In this document: one piece after another, positions 35,413-44,930 of the stretch
How the letters are laid out: every line of letters starts with the position of its first letter
How positions within the stretch are numbered: the first letter of the stretch is position 1
DNA from: Planctomycetaceae bacterium
GTDB lineage: Bacteria > Planctomycetota > SZUA-567
Length of the DNA stretch: 64,000 nucleotides
Direction: 5' to 3'
Assembly: GCA_021203245.1 (NCBI GenBank)
Contig: JAJQBO010000217.1
Span: 1 to 64,000, forward strand
Position numbers and translations under genes: made by a program
The notes under the pieces: generated by a model
The model's input: the letters and a program-made list of their open reading frames with translations, nothing else
The model's database searches: none
What the model was told of the DNA's origin: nothing

Positions 35413-35441
35413 TTGCCGTTTTGTCCAACGGGAGGTATAGT
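35413..35441 (+). promoter_or_regulatory. Putative sigma70 promoter of FHA-protein gene
   Basis: TTGCCG, a 17-base spacer and TATAGT, about 45 bases before the ATG at 35488. The region is shared with the divergent purC gene. Confidence 0.5.
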
Positions 35442-35487
35442 TACAGAGTCTCTACCACGGAACGGCAGACGCTAATGGATTGGCGTT

Positions 35488-38151
35488 ATGATTACCGCAG
35501 AGCTTACCCTGAAAACTGGCACCGGCGACAAGGTCGTCGAGGTGCGGGAGGGCATGCCCCTTTTCGCCGGCCGTAGCGTCGAGTGCGACGTGTATCTGCC
35601 GTCGCTGGCCGTGAGCCGCCGCCATGCCGTCTTCCTTACCTTGCGAGGACAATGCGGTCTGAAAGACCTCGAGTCGGCGAACGGCACCTACCTGAACGGC
35701 AAACGCATCACCCGTCCCATGCGGCTCAAGGACGGCGACACCATCCAAATCGCCAACTTCATCATCGAATACAAAAAACTCTCCGGCGAGCGGTCAAAGA
35801 CCGCCAGCCGCACCGCCGTCGTCGGCGAGGACGACGCCGAACGGTTGCGCGAGACGGTCGACGCTGCCTTCGGCCTTTCCGTCACCGAAACAGACGCCCC
35901 GTCCCCCGAAATGGAGCGGGAACTCGAATCGGTCCGGCGCGAGCGCGGACCGCTGGCGGGCGCCGATTCCGAAATCACGGAAGCGGTCGATTCGGACGTG
36001 TTCGCCCACGATGAGGAGACCGACGACATTCCCGAAAGCGCCGACGATTTCTCGGCGCTTCTCGGTCCGGCCATCGACGCCGCCTTCGAACCCGCGTTCA
36101 CGGAAGAACCCGAACCCGAAGGGGAAGGTGGACCGGACGCCGCCGTCCCGCCCATCCGGATTGATGAAGACACGGTGCGCCGCACGCGCGAATCCGTCAG
36201 GCTCATGCCCAAGCCGCCGCCCATGCCCAGGCTGGCGGAAATCGAGGATATCGAGGTCGGCGACGGGCGCGGCTATGTCGACGCCATCGAACCGGAGGAG
36301 GAGGACGGCGTCGATCCGGAACTGGCCCTGTCCAAGGCGGCGGCCGAAGCCGGCCTGGTGGGTGAATTCAACCCCGAGCCGGAAGCGGAGCCTGCTCCCG
36401 TCTCCGCGTCGGCGGTGCCGGTGACCATCCCCGGCATGGCCGAGGTCCCGGGCGAACGCGAAAAAGACCCGAACGCCATCCCCATTTCGGACGAATTCCG
36501 CGCCGCCATCGAGTCGCGGCTGTTCGTCTATTCCTTCCTGGCCGACTTGAAGGTCGAGCGCGACGAACTGCGCGCCTCCAAGCCGTCCATGCTGGATGCG
36601 GTCAAGTCGGAACTGTCGCGGATGGACCGGGAAATGGAGAAAATGCCGACCCCGGAAAAAGCCGAGGAGATGATCGAAAAGCGCACGCAAAAGCGGCGCG
36701 ATCTGAAGCAAAAGGTCAAGGAGGCGAAGAAAAAAGGCACGGCCCTGCCGCCCCTGCCGTCCAAGGAGATGCGCGCCGCCGAAGACATCGCCATCAACCA
36801 GTGGACCATTATCGCCCAATCCGGCCGCGAAGCGCTGCCCGCCGCCTACGCGCACGGCTATAAACTGATGGAGAGCGAACTGCTGGCCGGGGAACTGGAA
36901 AAGGCCGGCATCGACGCCAAAACCCTGCTGGGCGGCGCGGCCTATGTCCTCGCCCTCTACGAACTGCTGGAAGAGGCGAAGTTCAACCGGTCCGTCACCA
37001 AGGCCCGCCTGGCCAGCCTCCAGAACCCGGGCGATAAAAAAGGCGGCAAAAAACTGCTCGGCTTCCTTGGCAAAAAGGACGACGGCGTCGAGGACGAAGA
37101 CGAGGAAAACGGCGGCGTCGAGGAGAGCTACGAAGAACTGGCTGAATTGGATAGCCTGCTCGGCAGCCGGGTGGCCTGGATAAACCAGGAACTGGCGTCC
37201 ATCGAATTGGCGCTCATCAAGGAGTTCTGGGTCGTCTACACCAAGGTGGCCAAGCACTACATCGTGGGCAAGCTGGAAATCCCCATGGCGGTCCGCGCCT
37301 TCCTCCGCTACGGGGCGGTCGGCTTCAACCGCTGGTGGATGGACGACACGGTGCGCCAGCACGTGGTGGACGAGTGCACCAAGGACGTCCTGGACCATAT
37401 GGAAATCTCCCTCAAGACCACCAACGTGGTCTATGCGGACGAATACCTGGCGGCGGTGATGAACCTCGAATGCACCCCGTCCATGGACGAAAATTTGGAG
37501 ATGAACGGCCGCAATTCGCCGGAGTGGAAGGCGGACAAGGCGCTCCGCAAACTAATCCACTCTCGCTCGCAGAAAATCCGCCTGGTCGAACTGTGCGACA
37601 GCCTCCAGGGCAGGGTGGAGGTCCTGGAACAACAGGCGGCCACCCTCGACAAGCGGCTCAAGAACCTGCTCCCCGGCAGCCGCAACTACAAGGCCCTGAA
37701 ATCGGAACTGTCGATGGAGCGGCAGGCGCAAAAGGTGGAAATTTCCAAACTCACCAAGCTGCAGGAAAAGATCAAGACAACCACCCTGGGCGAACTGCAG
37801 GAAGCCATCGACGAGACGGAAGAACGCTTCGCCTCCAACGAACTGCCGAGGCCGACCCCCGAATTCCTGGTGGAACGCGAGTGCGAGGCGGTGCGCCGCC
37901 TCGGCCGCCTCCTCGCCAACCTGAAGGAGCGCTTCCTGCCGCTGGTCCTGAAGGAAAACTTCATGCCTGATACCGACGCCTGCAACGACCGGGCGTCCAT
38001 CATCGGCGAAATGTGCGATATCGAACGCCGCGATCCGGCGATATTCCTGGAGACCCTTATCCCGTCGAAGAAACGGGCCAACCGGGTGGATCTGCGGCTC
38101 AGCCCGGTCATCACCCTGTTGCCGTCGGCCGGCCTGCTGGCCTTCAGTTGA
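35488..38151 (+). CDS. Large FHA-domain protein with coiled-coil region
   Basis: An 887-residue predicted cytoplasmic protein. Residues about 1-95 form a forkhead-associated domain with the phosphothreonine-binding pattern: GRS at 30, SRRH at 48-51 and SANGTYLNGKRI at 70-81. Residues 100-330 are acidic and low in complexity. Residues about 340-560 are rich in Lys/Glu helices, probably coiled coil, and about 690-830 form another charged helical region (LEQQAATLDKRLKNLLPGS). No enzyme motif is seen. The frame ends at TGA 38149-38151, but the coding pattern (C/G at third positions) continues in the same frame after it; see the next entry. FHA proteins often serve Ser/Thr-kinase signalling or secretion systems, yet no kinase is adjacent. 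Function unknown. Confidence 0.8.
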   Translation: MITAELTLKTGTGDKVVEVREGMPLFAGRSVECDVYLPSLAVSRRHAVFLTLRGQCGLKDLESANGTYLNGKRITRPMRLKDGDTIQIANFIIEYKKLSGERSKTASRTAVVGEDDAERLRETVDAAFGLSVTETDAPSPEMERELESVRRERGPLAGADSEITEAVDSDVFAHDEETDDIPESADDFSALLGPAIDAAFEPAFTEEPEPEGEGGPDAAVPPIRIDEDTVRRTRESVRLMPKPPPMPRLAEIEDIEVGDGRGYVDAIEPEEEDGVDPELALSKAAAEAGLVGEFNPEPEAEPAPVSASAVPVTIPGMAEVPGEREKDPNAIPISDEFRAAIESRLFVYSFLADLKVERDELRASKPSMLDAVKSELSRMDREMEKMPTPEKAEEMIEKRTQKRRDLKQKVKEAKKKGTALPPLPSKEMRAAEDIAINQWTIIAQSGREALPAAYAHGYKLMESELLAGELEKAGIDAKTLLGGAAYVLALYELLEEAKFNRSVTKARLASLQNPGDKKGGKKLLGFLGKKDDGVEDEDEENGGVEESYEELAELDSLLGSRVAWINQELASIELALIKEFWVVYTKVAKHYIVGKLEIPMAVRAFLRYGAVGFNRWWMDDTVRQHVVDECTKDVLDHMEISLKTTNVVYADEYLAAVMNLECTPSMDENLEMNGRNSPEWKADKALRKLIHSRSQKIRLVELCDSLQGRVEVLEQQAATLDKRLKNLLPGSRNYKALKSELSMERQAQKVEISKLTKLQEKIKTTTLGELQEAIDETEERFASNELPRPTPEFLVERECEAVRRLGRLLANLKERFLPLVLKENFMPDTDACNDRASIIGEMCDIERRDPAIFLETLIPSKKRANRVDLRLSPVITLLPSAGLLAFS

Positions 38152-38549
38152 AACCCGAGGCAAAAGCCGGAGGACGGCCGCCTCGCCATCCCCACCTGCT
38201 TTATCCGGCCGCGCCTGCGGAGCGGCAGCTTATCTACCTGATGTCCGATTTCCGCTGGGACACGTCCAAGGCCTCGGCCGGCATGGACGTCATGAACTCG
38301 GAGGCCATCGTCGCCGCCTTCATGGGGGTGCGTTGGGACTGGCGCAAACGCTCGCGCGAAGGCAGGGAAAAAGGGCTTATCTATACCGAACAGAACGACC
38401 GCACCAACTGGCGGCGCGTCTACGAAGCCTACATGACCACCGCCTACGATGCCGGGAAAAAACTTTACAACCGCAACTACGATTTCTACGAACGCATCAT
38501 CGGCAAATACTTCGACCTGCCCGAGGGGCTTGAACTGCTCCGCAAATAA
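38152..38549 (+). pseudogene. Detached C-terminal part of the FHA-domain gene
   Basis: After the TGA the original frame still reads NPRQKPEDGRLAIPTCFIRP, with strong third-position C/G preference, until about 38225. There the coding pattern moves to another frame (LIYLMSDFRWDTSKASAGMD), which runs to the stop at 38549. One TGG-to-TGA change plus one missing base (AGCCTT read as AGCTT) would restore a single protein of about 1,020 residues. The tail is not credible as a separate gene because it lacks a start with a ribosome-binding site. Confidence 0.65.
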
Positions 38550-38571
38550 TCGCCACCCGTCGACGCAACCC

Positions 38572-38600
38572 TTGACTCCCGCGCCACGGCACGGTAAAAA
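38572..38600 (+). promoter_or_regulatory. Putative sigma70 promoter of thioredoxin-TPR gene
   Basis: TTGACT, a 17-base spacer and TAAAAA, about 75 bases before the ATG at 38677. Confidence 0.5.
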
Positions 38601-38676
38601 TGATGTCTGGTGTAATAGTCGTTAACGGCCCTGTCCGTCCGACGGGCGGTGCCAAATCTCATAGAATGGAGAACTT

Positions 38677-39708
38677 GTGAAAAGAACCCTCGCGTTCCTC
38701 CTGGCCTGCGTCGTCATGGCCCTTCCCGCCGTCGCCCTTGACCTTGGCGACCCCGCGCCCGCCCTTTCGGTTGATAAATGGATCACCGGCGAACCGGCCG
38801 ACCCGACCCAGAACGACGGCAAGACCTTCTACCTGGTCGAGGTATGGTCTGTCACCTGCCCGCCCTGCGTCCAGTCGATTCCGATTATGAGCGATATCCA
38901 GAAACGCTATGGTGACGAAGGTTTGAAGATCGTCTCCTTTACCACCGACGCGGAGGAGGACGTCACGCCGTTCCTGGAACAGCACCCGATGGAATATTCC
39001 TCCTTCCTGGACAAGGAAGGCGGGTCGATGGTCAGCTACATGGCAGCCGACAACCGCAACACCATTCCCCACGCCTTCCTGTTCGACCGGGAGGGAGCGC
39101 TTGTGTGGATCGGCAACCCGCTGGATAACCTCGAAAACCGGGTCAAGGACGTGCTCTCGGGCCGCCTGAACCGCGAGCACGCCATCGCCGTCCGCGACGC
39201 CCGCGAAGACCTCCAGGACGCCTTCACTGCCCAGAACATCGCCGGGATGCTGACCACCCTCACCACCCTCGAAGGCCTCGAACCCGACAACGGCCAGTAC
39301 TACCAGGTCCACTATCGCCTCCTGACCGAATTGGGCGCGGGCGATGAAAACGACGTCCAGGCCTTGCTCGGCCGCTGGTACGCCGGGTCGGAAAGCAGCC
39401 CCGAAGGCCTGATGATCCTCTCCGTCCTGGCCATGGACCAGGGCCACCCGTCCATGCGCAATCCCGGATTGGCTGTCGCGGCCGCCCGGCGCGCCTATGC
39501 CCTCGACTCCGACCTCAAGGTCCAGGCCGGCCTGAACCTGGCCGAGACCTACAAGTCCATTGGCCGCTTCGATTTGGCCAAGGAGACGCTGAACGAGATC
39601 GCCGGCATGACAACCAATGACGACGAACGCGCCATGATTGAAGCGGTGCAGGAGTTCTTTACCCGCATCGAGGAAGTGGCAAAGGACCCTGCCGCGGCGC
39701 AACCGTAG
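38677..39708 (+). CDS. Exported thioredoxin-fold (TlpA-like) protein with helical repeats
   Basis: A 343-residue protein. A signal peptide (about 1-20, ending PAVA) sends it to the periplasm. Residues about 22-165 form a TlpA/AhpC-TSA-type thioredoxin domain with the redox motif WSVTCPPCVQSIP near residue 60. The cis-Pro region IPHAFLFDREG lies near 122. Residues about 170-335 are helical and look like TPR repeats (YALDSDLKVQAGLNLAETYK). A periplasmic thiol-disulfide reductase or a cytochrome/protein maturation role is likely. The repeat region suggests it docks to another protein. Confidence 0.85.
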   Translation: MKRTLAFLLACVVMALPAVALDLGDPAPALSVDKWITGEPADPTQNDGKTFYLVEVWSVTCPPCVQSIPIMSDIQKRYGDEGLKIVSFTTDAEEDVTPFLEQHPMEYSSFLDKEGGSMVSYMAADNRNTIPHAFLFDREGALVWIGNPLDNLENRVKDVLSGRLNREHAIAVRDAREDLQDAFTAQNIAGMLTTLTTLEGLEPDNGQYYQVHYRLLTELGAGDENDVQALLGRWYAGSESSPEGLMILSVLAMDQGHPSMRNPGLAVAAARRAYALDSDLKVQAGLNLAETYKSIGRFDLAKETLNEIAGMTTNDDERAMIEAVQEFFTRIEEVAKDPAAAQP

Positions 39709-39767
39709 GCCTGGTTTTTTGTTTCAAGGTTATGCAAAAAGTGTATAATCGGCCGATACTGAATCAC

Positions 39768-39806
39768 GAAGAAGCCGTCTGCCGAGGGGCGGGCGGCTTC
39801 TTCTTT
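39768..39806 (+). terminator. Hairpin after thioredoxin-TPR gene
   Basis: A 10-base-pair stem GAAGAAGCCG/CGGCTTCTTC, about 60 bases after the stop, followed by only three T. It is a weak intrinsic terminator on the plus strand. Confidence 0.5.
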
Positions 39807-39832
39807 ATGGCTAAGCGATGCCGGAATATGGG

Positions 39833-40420
39833 TCAGGCGTGCACGTCGACCGAACGGGCGGTTTTTTCCGTCTGCTTCGCGGATGCCAGGACGGCGAGCG
39901 ACTCCCGCGTTGTTTCCTCGAGGCGCTCCGCCTCTTCCGCCTCTTCCGCCTCTTTCTTCCGTTTTTCCTCCACCTTTTTGGCCAGCGCCTCCCGCGATTT
40001 CCGGGACATGGACAGCATGCCCTCGGACGAGGTGGAGGTCTTGGACACGCACCAGGCGTTGAGGTTGCCGTCCTTGTCGATGACGGCGCCGCTGGCGATA
40101 AGGGTGGTGTTGGGGTTTTTGCTGATCTCGCGTTCGAGCCAATCCTCGTTTTCCTCGACGCCGCCGAGAATGCCGTGGATTGTGGCGGCAAACTCGCTGT
40201 CTTCGCCCATGCGGTCAATCGCCCTCGGGTCGATGGCGATGTTGTATTTGCCGGTCTGGTTCATGGCGTAGTCGCGCTGGGCGTCGGCGCTGCCGAAGGC
40301 CTGGGCAGACAGTTTGAGGCGCGGATACTGCCGCTGTAGGTCGCGCAGGGTGACCTGGGTGGAGGCGGGGGCGGCGGAAGCCGTCCGGGGGGATTGGGTG
40401 ACGGAGCCGATGGTATCCAT
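39833..40420 (-). CDS. Hypothetical protein with charged C-terminal helix
   Basis: A 195-residue soluble protein without signal peptide or membrane segment. The middle (about 30-135: LSAQAFGSADAQRDYAMNQT, then NIAIDPRAIDRMGED) looks like a compact domain. Residues about 140-180 are a long Glu/Lys/Ala helix rich in repeated EEAE units. I do not recognise a family with certainty; it recalls small proteins of unknown function linked with flagella or chemotaxis genes. A chemoreceptor gene lies upstream on the same strand, but a terminator separates the two. The start at 40420 is uncertain because the frame is open 24 codons further and no good ribosome-binding site is seen. Confidence 0.6.
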   Translation of the reverse strand: MDTIGSVTQSPRTASAAPASTQVTLRDLQRQYPRLKLSAQAFGSADAQRDYAMNQTGKYNIAIDPRAIDRMGEDSEFAATIHGILGGVEENEDWLEREISKNPNTTLIASGAVIDKDGNLNAWCVSKTSTSSEGMLSMSRKSREALAKKVEEKRKKEAEEAEEAERLEETTRESLAVLASAKQTEKTARSVDVHA

Positions 40421-40494
40421 GGAAAAATTCTTATGCCTGTCGCGGTGTCTGCCAGAAATATTATCGGATGTCGGCGGCGCGGATTGAGGCACGG

Positions 40495-40535
40495 TGCAAA
40501 AAAAACGCCCCCGGTCCCGCCGGGGGCGTTTTTTA
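40495..40535. terminator. Bidirectional intrinsic terminator after third chemoreceptor
   Basis: A 9-base-pair stem CGCCCCCGG/CCGGGGGCG with a 5-base loop. It is flanked by a run of A before and six T after, so it works on both strands. It terminates the chemoreceptor gene (minus strand). Confidence 0.8.
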
Positions 40536-40557
40536 TCCTGATTAATGCCCTGGCACT

Positions 40558-42597
40558 TTACTCCTCGTCGAATTCGAGCACCATGTCGGGACGCATGATG
40601 CGCTCGCCGCCGGGACCGGCGACCGGCCGGGCGACGTTGCCGGACGCGCCCTTGTAGCCGAGGCGCTTTTTGCCGTTGCCGCCGCCGGTGAGGGCGGCGC
40701 GGACCGACGATGCGCCCTTGCCGTGGACCACCCGCAACAGTTCGCCGATATCGTTCCGGAGCCCGTTGACCTGGCCTTCAAGGCTGGAGGACGCGCCGGC
40801 GGTGGCGGAGGCGGCAGAGGCGTTGGCCTGGGTCACCCTGTCCATCATCGCCACCGAGTTGTTGACCTGGTCGACGCCCTGGGCCGCTTCCTCGGCGGCG
40901 CTGGCGATGCCCCTGATGGTGTCGCCGATGCGGCTGGTGCCGTCCTGGATGGCGCGGAAGCTTTCGCCCAGGCGGGTGGTTATGGCGTTGCCGTGGCGGA
41001 CGCTTTCCACCGTGTTCTGGATAAGGGACTCGGTGTCGCGGACCGCCTGGGCCGAGCGTTGCGACAGGTTGCGGACTTCGTCCGCGACCACGGCAAAGCC
41101 CTTGCCGGCCTCGCCGGCGCGGGCCGCCTCGACGGCGGCGTTGAGGGCGAGCAGGTTGGTCTGGAAGGCGATGTCGGAAATCGTCTTGATGACGTTCTGG
41201 ACCTTGTCGGAGCTTTCAGAAATATCCACCATGGCCTTGCCCATCTCCTCCATGGCGGCGGAGCCGGTGTCGACCGCCTCGGTGGTCTGTTCGGTCAGGC
41301 TCTTGGTGTGATCGGCGTGGTCGGTGCTCTGGCGGGTCATGGAGGCCATCTCCTCCATGGCGGCCGACGTTTCCTCGAGGGACGACGCCTGTTCCGTCAC
41401 GCCGGCAGCCAGGGTCTGGGACGCTTCGGCGATTTCGGTGGTGGCGCGGGCGATGTCGTTCTCGGCGGCGGTGAGGTTTTCAATAACCCGGTTGATGGGG
41501 CTGGTCACGGAGTTCGTGATAATAATGGCGCAGGCCGCGCCCAGGAGGACGGCGGCGGCCGCGACCGCCCAGCACACCATCGCGCAGCGGTCGACCAGCG
41601 CGTCAATGTCCACGGTGGTGGCGGCGAGATGGGCGGTGGCGTTGACCATGTTGCCGGCGGTAAAGCCGGCCAGGCCGTTTGTGAGGGCGAGAAGCCGGCC
41701 GGACGCCTCGGTGATGCGGGCGCTGATGCTGTCCGTCGTCTTTGCAGCCTGGGAAAAGGTGTTGATGCTCTCGACATACTGGTTGATTTCGGAGGCGAGG
41801 TCCAGGTACGCGACCTTGGTCTCGGCGCGGCGGCCGATGCGGGCCGGGTCGTTGGCGTAGCCGGTGACGTCTTCCGAGACCTCCTTCAGGATGGCGATGG
41901 CCTGCTGGTACCGGGCTTCCGCGTCTTCGCCGAACAGGCTCTGTCCGATGCGGAACGCCATCTGGCCGTTCGTCATCCTGTCGGAGACGGTGTCGAGATA
42001 ATCGGCGCGGGCGAGGCGGCGCTGGGCGAGAGGGGTGAGTTCGGTCATGCCGGTCTCGGCGTCGGAAATCATGACGTCGCGAATCGAGCCCATGGCTTCG
42101 TCCAGGAGCTCGTTCATGATGGTGTTCATGTTGGCGACCTGCTGTTCGACCCGTTCCTTGTGGACGTCAAGGCCGCGCACCGAGCGCCGCAGTTCCGCCG
42201 TCTGGGCCCGGATGTCCGCCAGCATATCCTTGATGACGGGAAGATCGCGGCGGGTGTTGAGGAGGCGGTCGGAGCCGGTATGGGCGAGGATTGCCTCCAA
42301 TTCTTGTACCGCCCTGTCGCAATCGTTCAGGCGCTGCAGACCGGCGTCGAGGTCGGCGTCGCGGGTGTTGAAGGTGTAGGTGTAAAAGGTGCCGGCCGCG
42401 GCCGTGGTGTCTGTGGCGAGGGTGGCCAGGGAGACACTGGTCGGCGCCAGCGAGGCGGAGATATACCCGACCTGCTGCTTGGCCCCTTCGAGCATGGTCT
42501 GGGTGCGGGTAAAGGCGAACAGCGAGACGCCGCCGATGATGAGGGCGAGGGCAATCATAATTACAAAAGCGGAATACAATTTGGCTTTGATTGACAT
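40558..42597 (-). CDS. Methyl-accepting chemotaxis protein with large helical sensor
   Basis: A 679-residue chemoreceptor. Helix 1 is at about residues 7-29. The periplasmic part (about 30-330) is almost entirely predicted helix, resembling a long helical-bundle sensor (HBM/4HB type) rather than a Cache domain. Helix 2 is at about 337-360, then HAMP. The signalling domain has the tip block [20 protein letters not shown] near residue 485. The end is basic, then MVLEFDEE; no NWETF-like tether is present. GGGAGAAAAAACC precedes the ATG. The ligand is unknown. Confidence 0.93.
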   Translation of the reverse strand: MSIKAKLYSAFVIMIALALIIGGVSLFAFTRTQTMLEGAKQQVGYISASLAPTSVSLATLATDTTAAAGTFYTYTFNTRDADLDAGLQRLNDCDRAVQELEAILAHTGSDRLLNTRRDLPVIKDMLADIRAQTAELRRSVRGLDVHKERVEQQVANMNTIMNELLDEAMGSIRDVMISDAETGMTELTPLAQRRLARADYLDTVSDRMTNGQMAFRIGQSLFGEDAEARYQQAIAILKEVSEDVTGYANDPARIGRRAETKVAYLDLASEINQYVESINTFSQAAKTTDSISARITEASGRLLALTNGLAGFTAGNMVNATAHLAATTVDIDALVDRCAMVCWAVAAAAVLLGAACAIIITNSVTSPINRVIENLTAAENDIARATTEIAEASQTLAAGVTEQASSLEETSAAMEEMASMTRQSTDHADHTKSLTEQTTEAVDTGSAAMEEMGKAMVDISESSDKVQNVIKTISDIAFQTNLLALNAAVEAARAGEAGKGFAVVADEVRNLSQRSAQAVRDTESLIQNTVESVRHGNAITTRLGESFRAIQDGTSRIGDTIRGIASAAEEAAQGVDQVNNSVAMMDRVTQANASAASATAGASSSLEGQVNGLRNDIGELLRVVHGKGASSVRAALTGGGNGKKRLGYKGASGNVARPVAGPGGERIMRPDMVLEFDEE

Positions 42598-43100
42598 GGT
42601 TTTTTCTCCCTATATGGAACACAGTCGCGATACGATGGCGACGCTTAAAACGCTACTGACGTATCAAGGCAGCAGGAGCGCTGCGATGCGCTCGAGGCGG
42701 GGGAAGCGATGAAGAGGGCAAGTTAAGTCGAAGTAACTATGCTACTGACTGCGGCCAGCGTTCTTGTGCTTCCCGGACCATACGAGGTACTATACACGAT
42801 AAAATAAAAGATATAAATGAAATATTTCGAATTGTTTGCCATGAATCGTGCCGCTAGACAGTTTTGCTCGGATTTGAAAAGAGAGAAGCGGTGCAGTATA
42901 AAAAGGATGGAAAATAGTTTCCTGTAACGTGAAGGATTAACCATGGCCACTGTGTGCGTTATTCTGAACTGCTTCACCATTGATGAATAAGAATGGCGCG
43001 TTAAATATTTGTATCTGACATATTACGATGCAATTAATGCACTGTTCAATTATTGGCCGGATGGAAACCGAAACCGCGCGCCGGCACGCGAGCATGGCAA
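42598..43100. other. AT-rich non-coding stretch upstream of third chemoreceptor
   Basis: About 500 bases with lower GC than the genes on both sides and no frame with a ribosome-binding site and coding pattern. It presumably holds the chemoreceptor promoter. No repeat of the families seen elsewhere was recognised here. Confidence 0.5.
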
Positions 43101-43126
43101 CAAAAACCCCGGCTTGACGGCCGGGG
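43101..43126 (-). terminator. Intrinsic terminator of CdaR-like gene
   Basis: A 7-base-pair stem CCCCGGC/GCCGGGG (43107-43126) is followed on the minus strand by TTTTTGTTG. It lies about 50 bases after the stop. Confidence 0.7.
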
Positions 43127-43178
43127 ATGGAACGATGAGCCTGCGAGAGCTCACCCGTATGGTTGCCGCTGCGAGCGG

Positions 43179-44330
43179 TTATTTGCGGGAGGAATGGTTG
43201 AGCAGAAGCAGCCGGAGGAAAAATTCCCTGACAAAGGCGTTCTGGTTCTCCAGCCCGAGCAGGGCGAGGATCTTGTTCATCCGGTAGTTCATGGTGTTTT
43301 TGTGGATGCCGAGATCGGCAGCGGCCTTGCCGCCGCTGCAGTCCGCCTTGCAATAGGCGTGAATCGTTTCCATGATGCGCGCCATATGCCTGGCTCCAAA
43401 GCCGCGCCGCAACTTTTCCTCGAGGACGCGCAGGTGGCTGGCCGATTGTGCCAGACACTCCTGCAGCAGGCAGGTCACCTCGGCTTCGGGCGAATCGATG
43501 CACAGGCACTTGCCGTCGGCAAGGCGCGCCAGGGCAATGGCTTCCCGCTTGGCCCGCGCCGCGCCGCGCCATTCGGCGCATTCGCTGCCCAGACCGATCG
43601 ACACCGGCTGGTTCAGTTCCCTGCACAAGGTTTCGTGAATCTCCGACGATCGGGCAACCGGGTCGACCCCGGGCTGGATGTGGTGGCACACCATTACCAT
43701 GTCGTCGAACACCTCGGCGATGTCGTGGCGTTCGTTGACAGGGGTGCGGCTGACAAGGAGGTTTCTGAGGCGGGTCAGTTGCTCGAACCAGTGTTTGCGG
43801 CCTTCGCCGTTGGTGGCGGGCATTATGGCCATGACCCTGACTGGAAGCTGCGGCTCGACGCCGGCTTCCCGGGCGGCGGCCGCGAGGTCTTCGGCCTCGG
43901 CAGCGTCGTCCAGCAGGCGGCGGAGCAAGTCGACGCGAAGGTGGCGGACGAGCTGGTTTTGCCGCGACGACAGCGTCTGCTCGAGATACAGTTCGACGCA
44001 GGCGTCGACCAGCCTGATATACTGCTCCAGATCCTCCGGTCTGCCGTGGATGCCGACCACGCCCAGCACCATGCCGTTCTTGACCACCGGCAGGCTGATT
44101 CCTTCGCGCTTTTGCGAATCCGGCGGCAGGTCGTCCTGCCGTATGCGAATAACACGGCGACTGGCGGCCGCCTCCGCGGCCCCGCTGTGGTAAGTGCCGA
44201 TCCAGGCCGGGTCGGAAGAAGCCACGATCGTACCGCCAGTCTCCATAAAGTTCACCGTATGGTCGCCGACCAACGGGCGTAACACAGTCACCATTTCCTT
44301 ACCCAGGGTCTGCGGCGTCATGGTATTCAT
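43179..44330 (-). CDS. CdaR-family sugar diacid regulator
   Basis: A 383-residue transcription regulator. Residues about 1-135 match the sugar-diacid recognition domain (LGKEMVTVLRPLVGDHTVNF, then GTIVASSDP and LPVVKNGMVLGVVGIHG). The C-terminus (about 310-370) has the PucR/CdaR helix-turn-helix (AADLGIHKNTMNYRMNKI). CdaR activates glucarate, galactarate and glycerate genes in E. coli. Here no such genes adjoin it, but an HpaI-type aldolase cluster is 13 kb away. The start at 44330 is chosen from homology; the frame extends 31 codons upstream without protein-like content. Confidence 0.87.
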   Translation of the reverse strand: MNTMTPQTLGKEMVTVLRPLVGDHTVNFMETGGTIVASSDPAWIGTYHSGAAEAAASRRVIRIRQDDLPPDSQKREGISLPVVKNGMVLGVVGIHGRPEDLEQYIRLVDACVELYLEQTLSSRQNQLVRHLRVDLLRRLLDDAAEAEDLAAAAREAGVEPQLPVRVMAIMPATNGEGRKHWFEQLTRLRNLLVSRTPVNERHDIAEVFDDMVMVCHHIQPGVDPVARSSEIHETLCRELNQPVSIGLGSECAEWRGAARAKREAIALARLADGKCLCIDSPEAEVTCLLQECLAQSASHLRVLEEKLRRGFGARHMARIMETIHAYCKADCSGGKAAADLGIHKNTMNYRMNKILALLGLENQNAFVREFFLRLLLLNHSSRK

Positions 44331-44415
44331 AGTGGCATTTCCCCGATAGAGGCGTTTCCCACAAAAGGGACCCGGCAGGAGGTTCGTTCCCTCCAAAGCA
44401 TAGGTACATTCGTTA

Positions 44416-44527
44416 AAGCGCATTACATTGAATGTGAACCTTCTCCTGCGCTTTTCGGCTTATGCCGGCGAAAACCGTACAACGCAGGCATGAACTAATC
44501 ATTCTTTACAAAGCGCTAAGCGATTCA
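44416..44527 (+). repeat. Conserved ~110-bp element with terminal inverted repeats, copy 2
   Basis: Runs from AGCGCATTACATTGAATG to CATTCTTTACAAAGCGCT, with GCGCTTTTCGGC, ACCGTA and AACGCAGGCATG inside. It matches the inverse of 21383-21492 over its full length, including the spacing of blocks. It lies between the divergent CdaR-like and peroxiredoxin genes. The remaining parts of 44331-44930 are AT-rich and non-coding. Confidence 0.7.
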
Positions 44528-44844
44528 CGGGCGTCATAGTGACGTCCTAGCTTTCACCCGTCCCGTAGCGTCAGACGGTTTGGTTTGCGTGAACTTCTTA
44601 TACGATGGCTACACAATTGTCATTGTTTGTAAACATGAAAAAAAAGAAGAAAAGGAATACGGTATTTTTACGTTACTCTCCCACGTATCTGTATCGCCTG
44701 TTTAACCACTTATAGTGTCATGGAGTTCGGTGAATTTATAGAGGCTTTACATTCCGACTGGTCGGTCCAATACTTTTTTATTTTTATTGGGTCGCAAGCG
44801 CGGTTCTGACGATCATCATGGATAGATTTTGCCGCCAAATTCCC

Positions 44845-44874
44845 TTGATTGCGAGTGACTCCTTGAGGTACAAT
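44845..44874 (+). promoter_or_regulatory. Putative sigma70 promoter of peroxiredoxin gene
   Basis: TTGATT, an 18-base spacer and TACAAT, about 57 bases before the ATG at 44931. Confidence 0.5.
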
Positions 44875-44930
44875 ATGTGCACCGCGTTTTTCTGGCGCGG
44901 CAGGCGAGGGGCAGCATGAGAGGAGTCCGC

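Noticed and set aside
38013-38549. Separate gene in the third frame at the end of the FHA gene
   Set aside because: Its first half is out of the coding pattern and its second half continues the FHA protein after a frameshift.
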